A stretch of DNA of 28,647 nucleotides from an uncultured Eubacteriales bacterium. Lineage in GTDB: Bacteria > Bacillota > Clostridia > Oscillospirales > Oscillospiraceae. A program made the translations under genes and the position numbers. Positions within the stretch are counted from its first letter, which is position 1; the number at the start of each line of letters is the position of its first letter. The stretch is taken from contig UQVA01000023.1 in the NCBI GenBank assembly GCA_900544405.1, positions 1 to 28,647 of the forward strand, given 5' to 3'. A model generated the notes under the pieces. The model had not been told where the DNA came from, made no database searches, and saw only the letters and a program-made list of their open reading frames with translations. Positions 1 to 6,468 of this stretch are shown one piece after another.

Positions 1-47
1 GCTTGAACAATTTTTACTTCAAAATATTGTCTAACTTTTGGGGGTCA
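1..47 (-). mobile_element. End of a probable IS3-family insertion sequence (partial)
   Basis: Read on the minus strand from position 47 the sequence begins TGACCCCCAAAAGTTAGACA. This resembles the terminal inverted repeats of IS3-family elements, which start with TG and often carry a C-rich run followed by AAAAGTTNGACA. The rest of the element would lie beyond the left window edge, so no transposase is visible and no target duplication can be checked. The family assignment is from memory of such ends. It could be a solo end or a coincidental match. Confidence 0.5.
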
Positions 48-79
48 CTTCATTTCCTCCGGGGGAGAGTACATTTGTC

Positions 80-1225
80 TTACAGACCGGCCAACTTCTT
101 CAGGTCTTGAGCCAGGTCGTCCCGCTCCCAGGGATAGCCCGCCACGCCGAAGTGGCCGTCCCGGGCGGTGGCGCTGTAAATGGGCCGCCGCAGGTCCAGC
201 CTCCGGATGATGCCGCCGGGGGTCAGGTCGCAGGTCTTGCGGAGCAGGTCCGTCATGGCTTCGTCGGAAATTTTGCCGGTGCCGAAGGAGTCCACACGCA
301 CGGACACAGGCTCCGCCACGCCGATGGCATAGGCCAGCTGAATCTGGACCTTATCGGCCAGACCGGCATCCACCAGGTTCTTTGCCAGGTAACGGGCCAT
401 GTACGCAGCGCTCCGGTCCACCTTGGTGGGGTCCTTGCCGGAGAAAGCGCCGCCGCCGTGGGGGAAGTAGCCGCCGTAGGTGTCCACGATGATCTTCCGG
501 CCGGTGAGGCCGGTGTCGCCGTTGGGGCCACCGATCACAAACTTGCCGGTGGGGTTGATATAGATATGCTCCACGTCCTCCACCTTGAAGCCGTACTGGG
601 CCAGCACGGGGGCAATGACGTTGTCATGAACGTAGGAGCGGACCTGCTCCACGGTGTAATCCTCCCGGTGCATCACGGAGACAACCACGGTGTCGATGCC
701 GGTGATCTTGCCGTTCTCATCATAAGCCACGCTGACCTGGGTCTTGCCGTCGGGCCGCAGGCCGGGGTTCTCGGCGATGCAGGCGGTAAGCCGGTTCACC
801 AGCGCCCGGGACAGGGCGGCAGACAGGGGCATTTTCTCCGGGGTCTCGTTGCAGGCACCGCCGAACATCATGCCCTGATCGCCGGCTCCGCCCACTTCAT
901 CATTGGTGCCCAGAGCGATGTCCGCAGACTGGGTGTGGATGTGGCACTCCACAGCGGCGGTATCGGCGCAGAAGCCCTCGTCGTTCATGGTGTAGCCGAT
1001 GGAGCGGATGACGTCACGGGCCACCTGCTCATAGTTCACGGTGGCCTTGGTGGTGATCTCGCCGCAGATGATAACCCGGTCGGTAGTCACCATGGTCTCG
1101 CAGGCCACCCGGGAGCCGGGGTCCTGGGCCAGACAGGCATCGAGAATGCCGTCGGAAATGGCGTCGGCCACCTTATCGGGATGACCCTTGGTCACGCACT
1201 CAGAAGTAAACAGTCTTTTTTCCAT
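80..1225 (-). CDS. metK: S-adenosylmethionine synthase (MetK)
   Basis: This cytoplasmic enzyme makes S-adenosylmethionine from methionine and ATP, releasing phosphate and pyrophosphate. The 381-residue product has the usual family length and all three domains. The N-terminal ATP/metal motif GHPDK is at residues 14-18. The signature GAGDQGMMFG is at 113-122 and the glycine-rich loop GGGAFSGKD at 257-265. The ATG at 1225 follows an AAAGGA ribosome-binding site about 10 bases upstream. A SAM-I riboswitch with its own terminator and promoter lies directly upstream, so synthesis is expected to stop when SAM is plentiful. Downstream, a probable insertion sequence end begins 32 bases after the stop, and no convincing terminator is seen between them. 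The assignment is secure. Confidence 0.98.
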   Translation of the reverse strand: MEKRLFTSECVTKGHPDKVADAISDGILDACLAQDPGSRVACETMVTTDRVIICGEITTKATVNYEQVARDVIRSIGYTMNDEGFCADTAAVECHIHTQSADIALGTNDEVGGAGDQGMMFGGACNETPEKMPLSAALSRALVNRLTACIAENPGLRPDGKTQVSVAYDENGKITGIDTVVVSVMHREDYTVEQVRSYVHDNVIAPVLAQYGFKVEDVEHIYINPTGKFVIGGPNGDTGLTGRKIIVDTYGGYFPHGGGAFSGKDPTKVDRSAAYMARYLAKNLVDAGLADKVQIQLAYAIGVAEPVSVRVDSFGTGKISDEAMTDLLRKTCDLTPGGIIRRLDLRRPIYSATARDGHFGVAGYPWERDDLAQDLKKLAGL

Positions 1226-1249
1226 TTATATTTCGTCCTTTCAGAATAT

Positions 1250-1284
1250 GAAAAAACCGCACACCGAAGGATTCGATGCACGGT
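1250..1284 (-). terminator. Riboswitch-controlled intrinsic terminator of the metK leader
   Basis: On the minus strand a 13-bp stem, with several G-T pairs, is formed by 1284-1272 and 1268-1256 around a 3-base loop. It is followed by a run of six T. A competing 9-bp hairpin, GGATTCGAT with ATCGAATCC, overlaps the ascending arm and is a candidate anti-terminator. This is the off-state structure of the upstream aptamer. Confidence 0.9.
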
Positions 1285-1386
1285 CTATCGAATCCTCATC
1301 TTTCGTTGCCGCCGGATTTAGCACCACATCAGTCTGACAGGTTGCCGGGTTTCACAGGGCCGTTCCCTCCACCGCTCTCGATAAGG
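1250..1386 (-). promoter_or_regulatory. SAM-I (S-box) riboswitch controlling metK
   Basis: On the minus strand the aptamer runs from 1386 to 1294. It contains the S-box core: GAGAG, then GGTGGAGGGA, GGCCC, TGAAACCCGGCAACC, GGTGCTAA and GAAAGATGAG. The closing helix P1 pairs CCTTATC (1386-1380) with GATGAGG (1300-1294), 7 bp including one G-T pair. It is followed by an expression platform ending in a terminator hairpin and T-run. In this class SAM binding stabilises P1 and lets the terminator form, switching metK off. Confidence 0.97.
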
Positions 1387-1405
1387 CATTTATGCAGTTT
1401 TTCTT

Positions 1406-1434
1406 ATAATACTACGGTTTTCCCCAAATGTCAA
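1406..1434 (-). promoter_or_regulatory. Sigma-A type promoter for the metK riboswitch transcript
   Basis: On the minus strand a perfect -35 box TTGACA (1434-1429) is separated by 17 bases from the -10 box TATTAT (1411-1406). The stop codon TGA of the upstream methyltransferase gene lies inside the -35 box. Transcription would start about 15 bases before the aptamer. Confidence 0.9.
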
Positions 1435-2081
1435 TCCTTTTTTTCGGGGACGGTGTACCCGGCGGGGATCGCCCCCTGGTACACGGCGATGTCATAGTGC
1501 CGCTCCTCGTCATAGAGGGTGCGAATCTTATTGAAGAAGCCGGTATTCTCGATGGGTTCCGGGTAGCGGGGCCGGTAGTACATGATCATAATTTCCCGCC
1601 CGGCGCACTGGGTGCAGATTTTGTCAATGACGGTCTGCATGATGTCGCCCTTGAAGGGGTTGAAGAAATAGAACACGTCGTAATCGCCGTAATTCTCGAA
1701 TTCCCGTGCATCGGTGCAGGTGACGGTCATGGAATCGGTCAGCTTCAGCCGCTTCATGTTCTTGTTGCAGATTTCCGTCAGCTTCTCGTCATATTCCACG
1801 CCGCCGATCTTCTTGAAGCCGCTCTGGTAGGCCTTCCACAGAATGAAGCCCTTGCCGCAGCCCACGTCCAGGAAACCGGGGTACTTCTGCTTATCCACCA
1901 TTCCCATCAGCTCGCTGACGATCTTCTCGGAGCTGACCAGGTACATTCCGCCGTCGTTGCGCTTGCGGTCATACATTCTGTCCGGCATGGTAAAATCCAA
2001 ACCCCGCAGCCATTCATGAAAGCTGTCCAGCACCACACGGATGCGATGCTTATTGGGGATAATGGTCTCTAAAGGGATCAT
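1431..2081 (-). CDS. Class I SAM-dependent methyltransferase
   Basis: The 216-residue product has a Rossmann-type methyltransferase fold. Motif I, FLDVGCGKGF, is at residues 70-79. The acidic ribose-binding residue is in GVEYDEK around 94-100. A motif IV-like NPF is at 141-143, reminiscent of the NPP-type motifs of amino- or N-methylating enzymes. The substrate cannot be read from sequence. The ATG at 2081 is chosen because an AGAGGTG ribosome-binding site lies 8 bases upstream; a longer frame beginning at 2123 would start in front of the expected transcription start. The gene sits directly upstream of the metK promoter on the same strand, so readthrough could couple a SAM consumer to SAM supply, but each has its own promoter. 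Confidence 0.85.
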   Translation of the reverse strand: MIPLETIIPNKHRIRVVLDSFHEWLRGLDFTMPDRMYDRKRNDGGMYLVSSEKIVSELMGMVDKQKYPGFLDVGCGKGFILWKAYQSGFKKIGGVEYDEKLTEICNKNMKRLKLTDSMTVTCTDAREFENYGDYDVFYFFNPFKGDIMQTVIDKICTQCAGREIMIMYYRPRYPEPIENTGFFNKIRTLYDEERHYDIAVYQGAIPAGYTVPEKKD

Positions 2082-2128
2082 GTTCCAAACACCTCTGTTT
2101 TTCCGCCGGGTCTCCCGGCACATTCCCT

Positions 2129-2159
2129 ATAATAATAGCAGATTCTCCCGAAATGTCAA
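2129..2159 (-). promoter_or_regulatory. Promoter for the methyltransferase gene
   Basis: On the minus strand TTGACA (2159-2154) is followed after 16 bases by TATTAT (2137-2132), with a second overlapping TATTAT 3 bases further on. The predicted start leaves a leader of about 40 bases before the ATG at 2081. Confidence 0.8.
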
Positions 2160-2221
2160 TCTTTTTCCGGGATGGCCCGAAGAAAAGGGCCTTTGTTGCC
2201 AGAATGTTCACAATTCCCCTA

Positions 2222-2250
2222 TGGACAATCCCAGCAGAAGCTGGTAAAAT
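2222..2250 (+). promoter_or_regulatory. Promoter for the rhomboid-like gene
   Basis: TGGACA (2222-2227) and TAAAAT (2245-2250) are separated by 17 bases, and a TG precedes the -10 box. It is divergent from the methyltransferase promoter about 65 bases away. Confidence 0.7.
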
Positions 2251-2288
2251 ACAGAATAAGAATCGATGCAAATTGGAGTTGACGAGCC

Positions 2289-3155
2289 TTGCGTAAAAAA
2301 ATGGAACGGTTTTTCTATCAGAACCGGAAAAAGGGCATCCCCAATCTCATGCTCTATCTGGTGCTGGGGACCGCCGTGGTGTATCTTTCCAGTGCCATCG
2401 GGCGGAACTATGTGCTCTACGACCTGCTGTGCTTTGACCGGGACAGCATTCTCCACGGGCAGGTCTGGCGACTGCTGACCTATCCCCTGACCTTTGACGC
2501 CGGTGGCCTTCTGTTCACCGCCATCAGCCTGCTGTGCTATTATTCCATCGGCCGGGCCATGGAAAACATCTGGGGCACCTGCAAATTCAACATTTTCTAT
2601 CTGACGGGCATCGTAATGATGGACATTTACTGTCTGCTTTTCGGCGGGCAAGCGGACGTGTACTATCTGAACATGGGTCTGTTCCTGTCCTACGCCACCC
2701 TGTACCCGGACGCACAGTTCCTGCTGATGTTCATTATCCCCGTGCGGGCCTGGATCTTCGCCCTGCTGGACCTGGTGCTGATCATCTACGGCCTGTTCGT
2801 CTATTCCTTCCCGGCCAATCTGTTCCCGGTGGTGGCCCTGGCCAATTACTTCCTGTTCTTCGGAAAAGACGTACTGAACGTGATCCCCATGAGCTGGCGG
2901 GCCAACGCCCGGCGGCTTTTCAGGAAGAAGCCCTCCAAAAAGTCTGCCCCTAAGGCCAAGCCCATCCCCTTCCCCTCCGCCGGGTCCTACGAGGCCACCG
3001 TGGCCCAGCCCAAGGCCCCCTATACCCACAAATGCACGGTCTGTGGCCGGACGGACGTGAGCAACCCGGAGCTGGAATTCCGGTACTGCTCCAAGTGCCG
3101 GGGGTATTACTGCTATTGCCAGGACCACATCAACAACCACGTTCATATCCAGTAA
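2289..3155 (+). CDS. Rhomboid-like membrane protein with C-terminal zinc ribbon, probably not a protease
   Basis: The 288-residue product has several hydrophobic segments between about residues 18 and 195. Two rhomboid hallmarks are present: GQVWRLLTYPLTF at 57-69 and the L1-loop-like RAMENIWG around 89-96. The loop where an active rhomboid carries GxSG reads NMGLFLSY (128-135), with no catalytic serine motif. This suggests a pseudoprotease or a chaperone-like relative. After a basic linker (202-225) comes a cytoplasmic zinc ribbon with C249, C252, C267 and C270, plus extra Cys and His to residue 284. The TTG at 2289 is chosen because GGAG lies 10 bases upstream; an ATG at 2301 is too far from it. 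Client and function are unknown. Confidence 0.75.
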   Translation: MRKKMERFFYQNRKKGIPNLMLYLVLGTAVVYLSSAIGRNYVLYDLLCFDRDSILHGQVWRLLTYPLTFDAGGLLFTAISLLCYYSIGRAMENIWGTCKFNIFYLTGIVMMDIYCLLFGGQADVYYLNMGLFLSYATLYPDAQFLLMFIIPVRAWIFALLDLVLIIYGLFVYSFPANLFPVVALANYFLFFGKDVLNVIPMSWRANARRLFRKKPSKKSAPKAKPIPFPSAGSYEATVAQPKAPYTHKCTVCGRTDVSNPELEFRYCSKCRGYYCYCQDHINNHVHIQ

Positions 3156-3181
3156 CATTCCGTCGAAAAGCGCATACGATG

Positions 3182-3212
3182 AAATTGCGGAGGCCCTCCT
3201 CCGCAATTTTTT
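3182..3212 (+). terminator. Intrinsic terminator between the rhomboid-like and DUF11 genes
   Basis: A 12-bp perfect stem, AAATTGCGGAGG with CCTCCGCAATTT, around a CCCT loop is followed by further T. It ends only 6-9 bases before the ribosome-binding site of the next gene, so that gene appears to depend on readthrough or on a promoter that is not evident. Confidence 0.9.
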
Positions 3213-3231
3213 CCTGTAAGGGAGGATCTGT

Positions 3232-4083
3232 ATGGCTCGATTTACCAATTTCGCCACCCTGACCTACACCGGCGGTGCGACCAATTCCAACACCGTCACC
3301 GGCGAGGTCCTGGAAGTGCTGACCCTGACCAAGGAAGCCGCCACCGCCGCCTATGCAGCCAACGGGCGCATTCCCTATGTGCTGTCCCTGGTGAACAGCG
3401 GCACCACCGCCATCACCAACCTGACCCTCACCGACGACCTGGGGGCCTACACCCTGAACGGCGTGACCCGGTATCCTCTGGCCTATGTGGCCGGGACGAT
3501 GCGGTATTATGTCAACGGCGTCCTGCAAACGACTCCCACGGTAGAAGCCGGTCCCCCGCTGGTCATTTCCGGCCTGACGGTCCCCGCCGGGGGCAACGCC
3601 ATGGTGTTCTATGAGGCCCAGGTCACGGCTTATGCGCCCCCGGACGTGGAAGGCGAGATCGTCAACACCGTCACCCTCACCGGCGGCGGGCTGCCTGCGC
3701 CCCTGACCGCCACAGCCACGGTGACGGCGGCCATCCGGCCTGCGCTGACCATCAGCAAGGCTCTGTGTCCGGCCACGGTCCAGGAAAACGGCCGCATCAC
3801 CTACACCTTTGTGGTGGAGAACACGGGCAACGCCCCGGCGGAGGCCGAGGACGCTCTGGTGCTGACGGATGTGTTCGACCCCATCCTCCGGGACCTGACG
3901 GTGACGCTGAACGGCACAGCCCTGACGGAGGGAACCCAGTACGCCTACAACCAGGCCACTGGGGCCTTCGCCACTACCGTTGGGGTGCTGACCGTCCCCG
4001 CCGCCACCTATACCCGTGCGGAAAACGGGACCTACGTGGTGACCCCCGGCACCGCCGTGCTGACCATCCAGGGGACGATCTAA
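3232..4083 (+). CDS. DUF11 repeat protein without signal peptide
   Basis: The 283-residue product consists of two DUF11-type immunoglobulin-like repeats. The first, about residues 25-165, contains the typical Y-x-L-x-V-x-N-x-G pattern (IPYVLSLVNSGTTAITNLTLTD). The second, about 170-283, starts TISKALCPATV and contains ITYTFVVENTGNAPA. Such repeats usually occur in surface or spore-associated proteins. No signal peptide, membrane segment or LPXTG sorting motif is present, so it may be intracellular, spore-associated, or exported by an unrecognised route. AAGGGAGG lies 6 bases before the ATG. No promoter of its own is visible, and the upstream terminator intervenes. Confidence 0.75.
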   Translation: MARFTNFATLTYTGGATNSNTVTGEVLEVLTLTKEAATAAYAANGRIPYVLSLVNSGTTAITNLTLTDDLGAYTLNGVTRYPLAYVAGTMRYYVNGVLQTTPTVEAGPPLVISGLTVPAGGNAMVFYEAQVTAYAPPDVEGEIVNTVTLTGGGLPAPLTATATVTAAIRPALTISKALCPATVQENGRITYTFVVENTGNAPAEAEDALVLTDVFDPILRDLTVTLNGTALTEGTQYAYNQATGAFATTVGVLTVPAATYTRAENGTYVVTPGTAVLTIQGTI

Positions 4084-4105
4084 GAATCTCAAGAAAACAA
4101 AAGAA

Positions 4106-4135
4106 CCGGGCGGCCACCAGCCGCCCGGGATTTTT
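4106..4135. terminator. Strong, probably bidirectional intrinsic terminator
   Basis: A 9-bp all-G/C stem (4106-4114 with 4120-4128) around CACCA is followed by GATTTTTA on the plus strand and by TTCTTTTGTTTT on the minus strand. It lies between the convergent DUF11 and MATE genes and could serve both. Confidence 0.9.
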
Positions 4136-4173
4136 ATGTGTATGGGAAGGGAGAAAATCCAGCGAAGTAATGG

Positions 4174-4202
4174 CTCCCCCTACACAGGGGAGGCCTGCGC
4201 CT
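4174..4202. repeat. Small two-hairpin sequence downstream of the MATE gene
   Basis: CTCCCC pairs with GGGGAG (4174-4179 and 4187-4192) around CTACACA, and AGGC-CTGC-GCCT follows. It resembles in layout the hairpin elements of the pilus locus but has a different core. It may be a member or relic of another intergenic repeat family. Confidence 0.3.
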
Positions 4203-4214
4203 CGCCGGGAGTGT

Positions 4215-5591
4215 TTACTGCCCTCCAACCGCTTCGGATTCCAACTGGTCCTCTTGTCCCAACAGCTTATGATAGATATGCAGGAAATACACCGTCTCCA
4301 GAATGGCTGTAATGGTCCAGGAGCAGACGTACAGGCTGTACAGGGAGAAGATCGTATGGAACTGAGCAAAAATCGTGTAGACCCAGAAAATCCGGAACAC
4401 GCAAGAGCCCAGAATCACCACGATGGTCGGCACAATTGTCTTGCCCAAGCCCCGGGAGGCGGCAATGGCGCTGTCCATGAAGGCCGACACGCAGTAGGAA
4501 AAGGCCATGATGCGAAGCCGCTTCATACCCGCCTCGATGACCAGCACATCCGTAGCGAACAGAGACAGGAACTGCTTGCCGAACAGGAGCAGCAGTGCCC
4601 CCACCACGGCAGCGGACACGAAGGCATAGCTCAGGCAAATGAGATAGCTTTTCATTACCCGGTCCTTTTTGTGGGCGCCGTAATTCTGGCCCATAAAGGT
4701 GGTGCAGGCCAGATAGAAGCCCGCCATCATGTCATAAACAAGTGCGTCGGCGTTGGCGGCGGCGGAATTGCCCTCCACCATCACCGTATCAAAGGAATTC
4801 ACGGCGGATTGGATGAACAGATTCGCCACAGCGAAAATGGCATTCTGCAAGCCTGCCGGGATGCCCAGCATCAGCAGATCTCTTGTCACACGGCCGTCCG
4901 CCTTCATTTTCTTTTCGGACAGGGCATAATGCTCCCCGCAGGTGAACAGCCGCCGCAGGATCAGCGCCGAAGAAATGTACTGGGAAATGATGCTGGCCAG
5001 AGCCACGCCCAACACGCTCAGGTGGAACACGATCACGAAGATCAGGTTCAGGCAGATATTCACCACACCGGCAGTGGCCAGATAGTACAATGGCCGCTTG
5101 GAATCTCCCTCGGCACTAAGGACACCGTTGCCGAAATTATAAATGGCCAGGGCCGGAGTCCCCAGCAGGTACACCCGCATATAGAGGACCGCCCCGTCCA
5201 GCAGCTCGTCCTTGGTTTTCAGCAGCACCAGAAGCGGCTCCGCAATGGCAAGGCCCAGGGCCATGACCAACAGACCGTACAGGGTGGTGACGATCAGTGC
5301 CGAATGGACACTTCGGCTCAGGCGATCATAGTCCCTGGCCCCCTCGCACCGGGCAATAATGGCGTTGACGCCATTGCCCATGCCGATGAGCAGGCCCGTG
5401 AACAGCGACACCATAATGGTGCAGGAACCCACACTGCCCAGGGCGTGAGAACCGGCGAACCGGCCCACAACGGCCACATCGGACATATTGAAAAGGACCT
5501 GCAAAATGTTGGATAAAATCAGCGGTACGCTGAAGATCCAGATATTTTTCGGTAATGACCCTGAGGTCATGGAGATGGCCTTCGACTTCAT
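4215..5591 (-). CDS. MATE family multidrug/cation antiporter
   Basis: The 458-residue integral membrane protein has the length and roughly twelve hydrophobic segments of MATE exporters. These expel organic cations or drugs in exchange for sodium ions or protons across the cytoplasmic membrane. The N-terminal lobe begins with the typical IWIFSVPLILSNILQVLFN (17-35), with MSDVAVVGRFAG just after; the second lobe begins near LLMLGIPAGLQNAIFA. It resembles the DinF/NorM-like subgroup common in Clostridia. The substrate cannot be predicted. The start is supported by AGGAG 7 bases upstream, and the gene is monocistronic between its promoter and the convergent terminator at 4106-4135. Confidence 0.92.
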   Translation of the reverse strand: MKSKAISMTSGSLPKNIWIFSVPLILSNILQVLFNMSDVAVVGRFAGSHALGSVGSCTIMVSLFTGLLIGMGNGVNAIIARCEGARDYDRLSRSVHSALIVTTLYGLLVMALGLAIAEPLLVLLKTKDELLDGAVLYMRVYLLGTPALAIYNFGNGVLSAEGDSKRPLYYLATAGVVNICLNLIFVIVFHLSVLGVALASIISQYISSALILRRLFTCGEHYALSEKKMKADGRVTRDLLMLGIPAGLQNAIFAVANLFIQSAVNSFDTVMVEGNSAAANADALVYDMMAGFYLACTTFMGQNYGAHKKDRVMKSYLICLSYAFVSAAVVGALLLLFGKQFLSLFATDVLVIEAGMKRLRIMAFSYCVSAFMDSAIAASRGLGKTIVPTIVVILGSCVFRIFWVYTIFAQFHTIFSLYSLYVCSWTITAILETVYFLHIYHKLLGQEDQLESEAVGGQ

Positions 5592-5623
5592 ATTTTTTCT
5601 CCTATTTTTATGCTGCGGCTATA

Positions 5624-5652
5624 AGAATACTCCATTTTCCGCCAAAAAGCAA
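5624..5652 (-). promoter_or_regulatory. Promoter for the MATE gene
   Basis: On the minus strand TTGCTT (5652-5647) and TATTCT (5629-5624) are separated by 17 bases. It lies in the 201-base divergent region shared with the DUF2975 gene. Confidence 0.55.
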
Positions 5653-5740
5653 GGGATTTTCCAACAGTTTTCGCAGCTTTGAAATAGCCATGGCATTTCT
5701 CGATTCTCAGAAACTTTTTATCGTAATTCTAAATTTCTTA

Positions 5741-5769
5741 TTGACTTTCAATAATATCCGTGATACAAT
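5741..5769 (+). promoter_or_regulatory. Promoter for the DUF2975-XRE-DUF4173 operon
   Basis: TTGACT (5741-5746) and TACAAT (5764-5769) are separated by exactly 17 bases, close to the sigma-A consensus. The predicted transcription start falls just before the ribosome-binding site at 5778-5784, giving a very short leader. Confidence 0.88.
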
Positions 5770-5792
5770 CGCGCCAGAAGGAGGGGTTTTCC

Positions 5793-6239
5793 ATGCCCGA
5801 CTATAAAAAAAGTGCCCTTTTGTGCATCCGCATTACCCGTGTGCTGCTTCTGGTGCTGGCGGCGACGCTGTTCGCCATGCCGCCGTTCGTCAAATGGTAC
5901 GCCGCCCTGCGGCTCCTGAGCAAGACCGCTTCCACGGTGCTGCTGGCGGCCTTTTACCTCTGCACCGTCCCGGCAGGGCTGGCCCTGTGCGCCATCCATA
6001 AGCTGCTGACCAACATCTGCGCCGACCGGGTGTTCCTGACGGACAACGCCCGTCTGGTGAGCCGGGTGGGCTGGTGCTGCGCCGCCGTGTGCGTCATCAC
6101 CGCCGTGGCCGGGTGCTTCTACCCTGCCCTGCTGTTCATCTGCCTCATCATGCTGTTCCTGTGGCTGCTGATGCAGGTGGTGGCCAGCGTTCTTTCCGCC
6201 GCTGCGGCGCTGCGGGAAGAAAACGACCTGACCATCTGA
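5793..6239 (+). CDS. DUF2975 family membrane protein
   Basis: The 148-residue protein has about four membrane segments (roughly residues 12-28, 42-65, 90-108 and 112-136) and a charged C-terminus. This is the DUF2975 layout. Members typically sit immediately before a small XRE regulator, as here, and the pair is thought to form a membrane-linked regulatory unit; the biochemical function is unknown. The ATG at 5793 follows GAAGGAGGGG with good spacing. An in-frame upstream ATG at 5760 overlaps the -10 box and cannot be on the transcript. The XRE gene starts 10 bases after the stop. Confidence 0.85.
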   Translation: MPDYKKSALLCIRITRVLLLVLAATLFAMPPFVKWYAALRLLSKTASTVLLAAFYLCTVPAGLALCAIHKLLTNICADRVFLTDNARLVSRVGWCCAAVCVITAVAGCFYPALLFICLIMLFLWLLMQVVASVLSAAAALREENDLTI

Positions 6240-6249
6240 GGAGGCCGCC

Positions 6250-6468
6250 ATGGGAATTCTCGTGAATCTGGACGTGATGCTGGCCAGGCGGAAAATGTCC
6301 AGCGGCGAACTGGCCGAGCGGGTGGGCATCACCCCCGCAAACCTGTCCATACTGAAAACCGGCAAGGCCAAGGCCGTGCGGTTTTCCACCCTGGCCGCCA
6401 TTTGCCGGGAGCTGCAATGCCAGCCCGGCGACTTATTGGAATACAAGGAGGATAAAGACGATGGATAA
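6250..6468 (+). CDS. XRE/Cro-C1 family regulator, YozG-like
   Basis: The 72-residue protein is a single helix-turn-helix domain. The motif covers about residues 18-45 (SSGELAERVGITPANLSILK), and the C-terminus carries the LQCQPGDLLEY pattern typical of YozG-like partners of DUF2975 proteins. It probably binds DNA near its own promoter, though no operator is evident. AGGAGG lies 4 bases before the start. Its stop overlaps the start of the next gene by 8 bases, indicating translational coupling. Confidence 0.9.
   Translation: MGILVNLDVMLARRKMSSGELAERVGITPANLSILKTGKAKAVRFSTLAAICRELQCQPGDLLEYKEDKDDG

Noticed and set aside
38..1321. A 427-codon plus-strand frame opposite metK
   Set aside because: It is antisense to metK and crosses the riboswitch, with no ribosome-binding site.
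2208..4092. Minus-strand frames of 349 and 320 codons opposite the rhomboid-like and DUF11 genes
   Set aside because: They run through promoters and a terminator and have antisense-type composition.
3765..5516. A 583-codon plus-strand frame crossing the DUF11 gene end, the terminator and the MATE gene
   Set aside because: It spans two genes in opposite orientations and a strong terminator, so it cannot be one gene.
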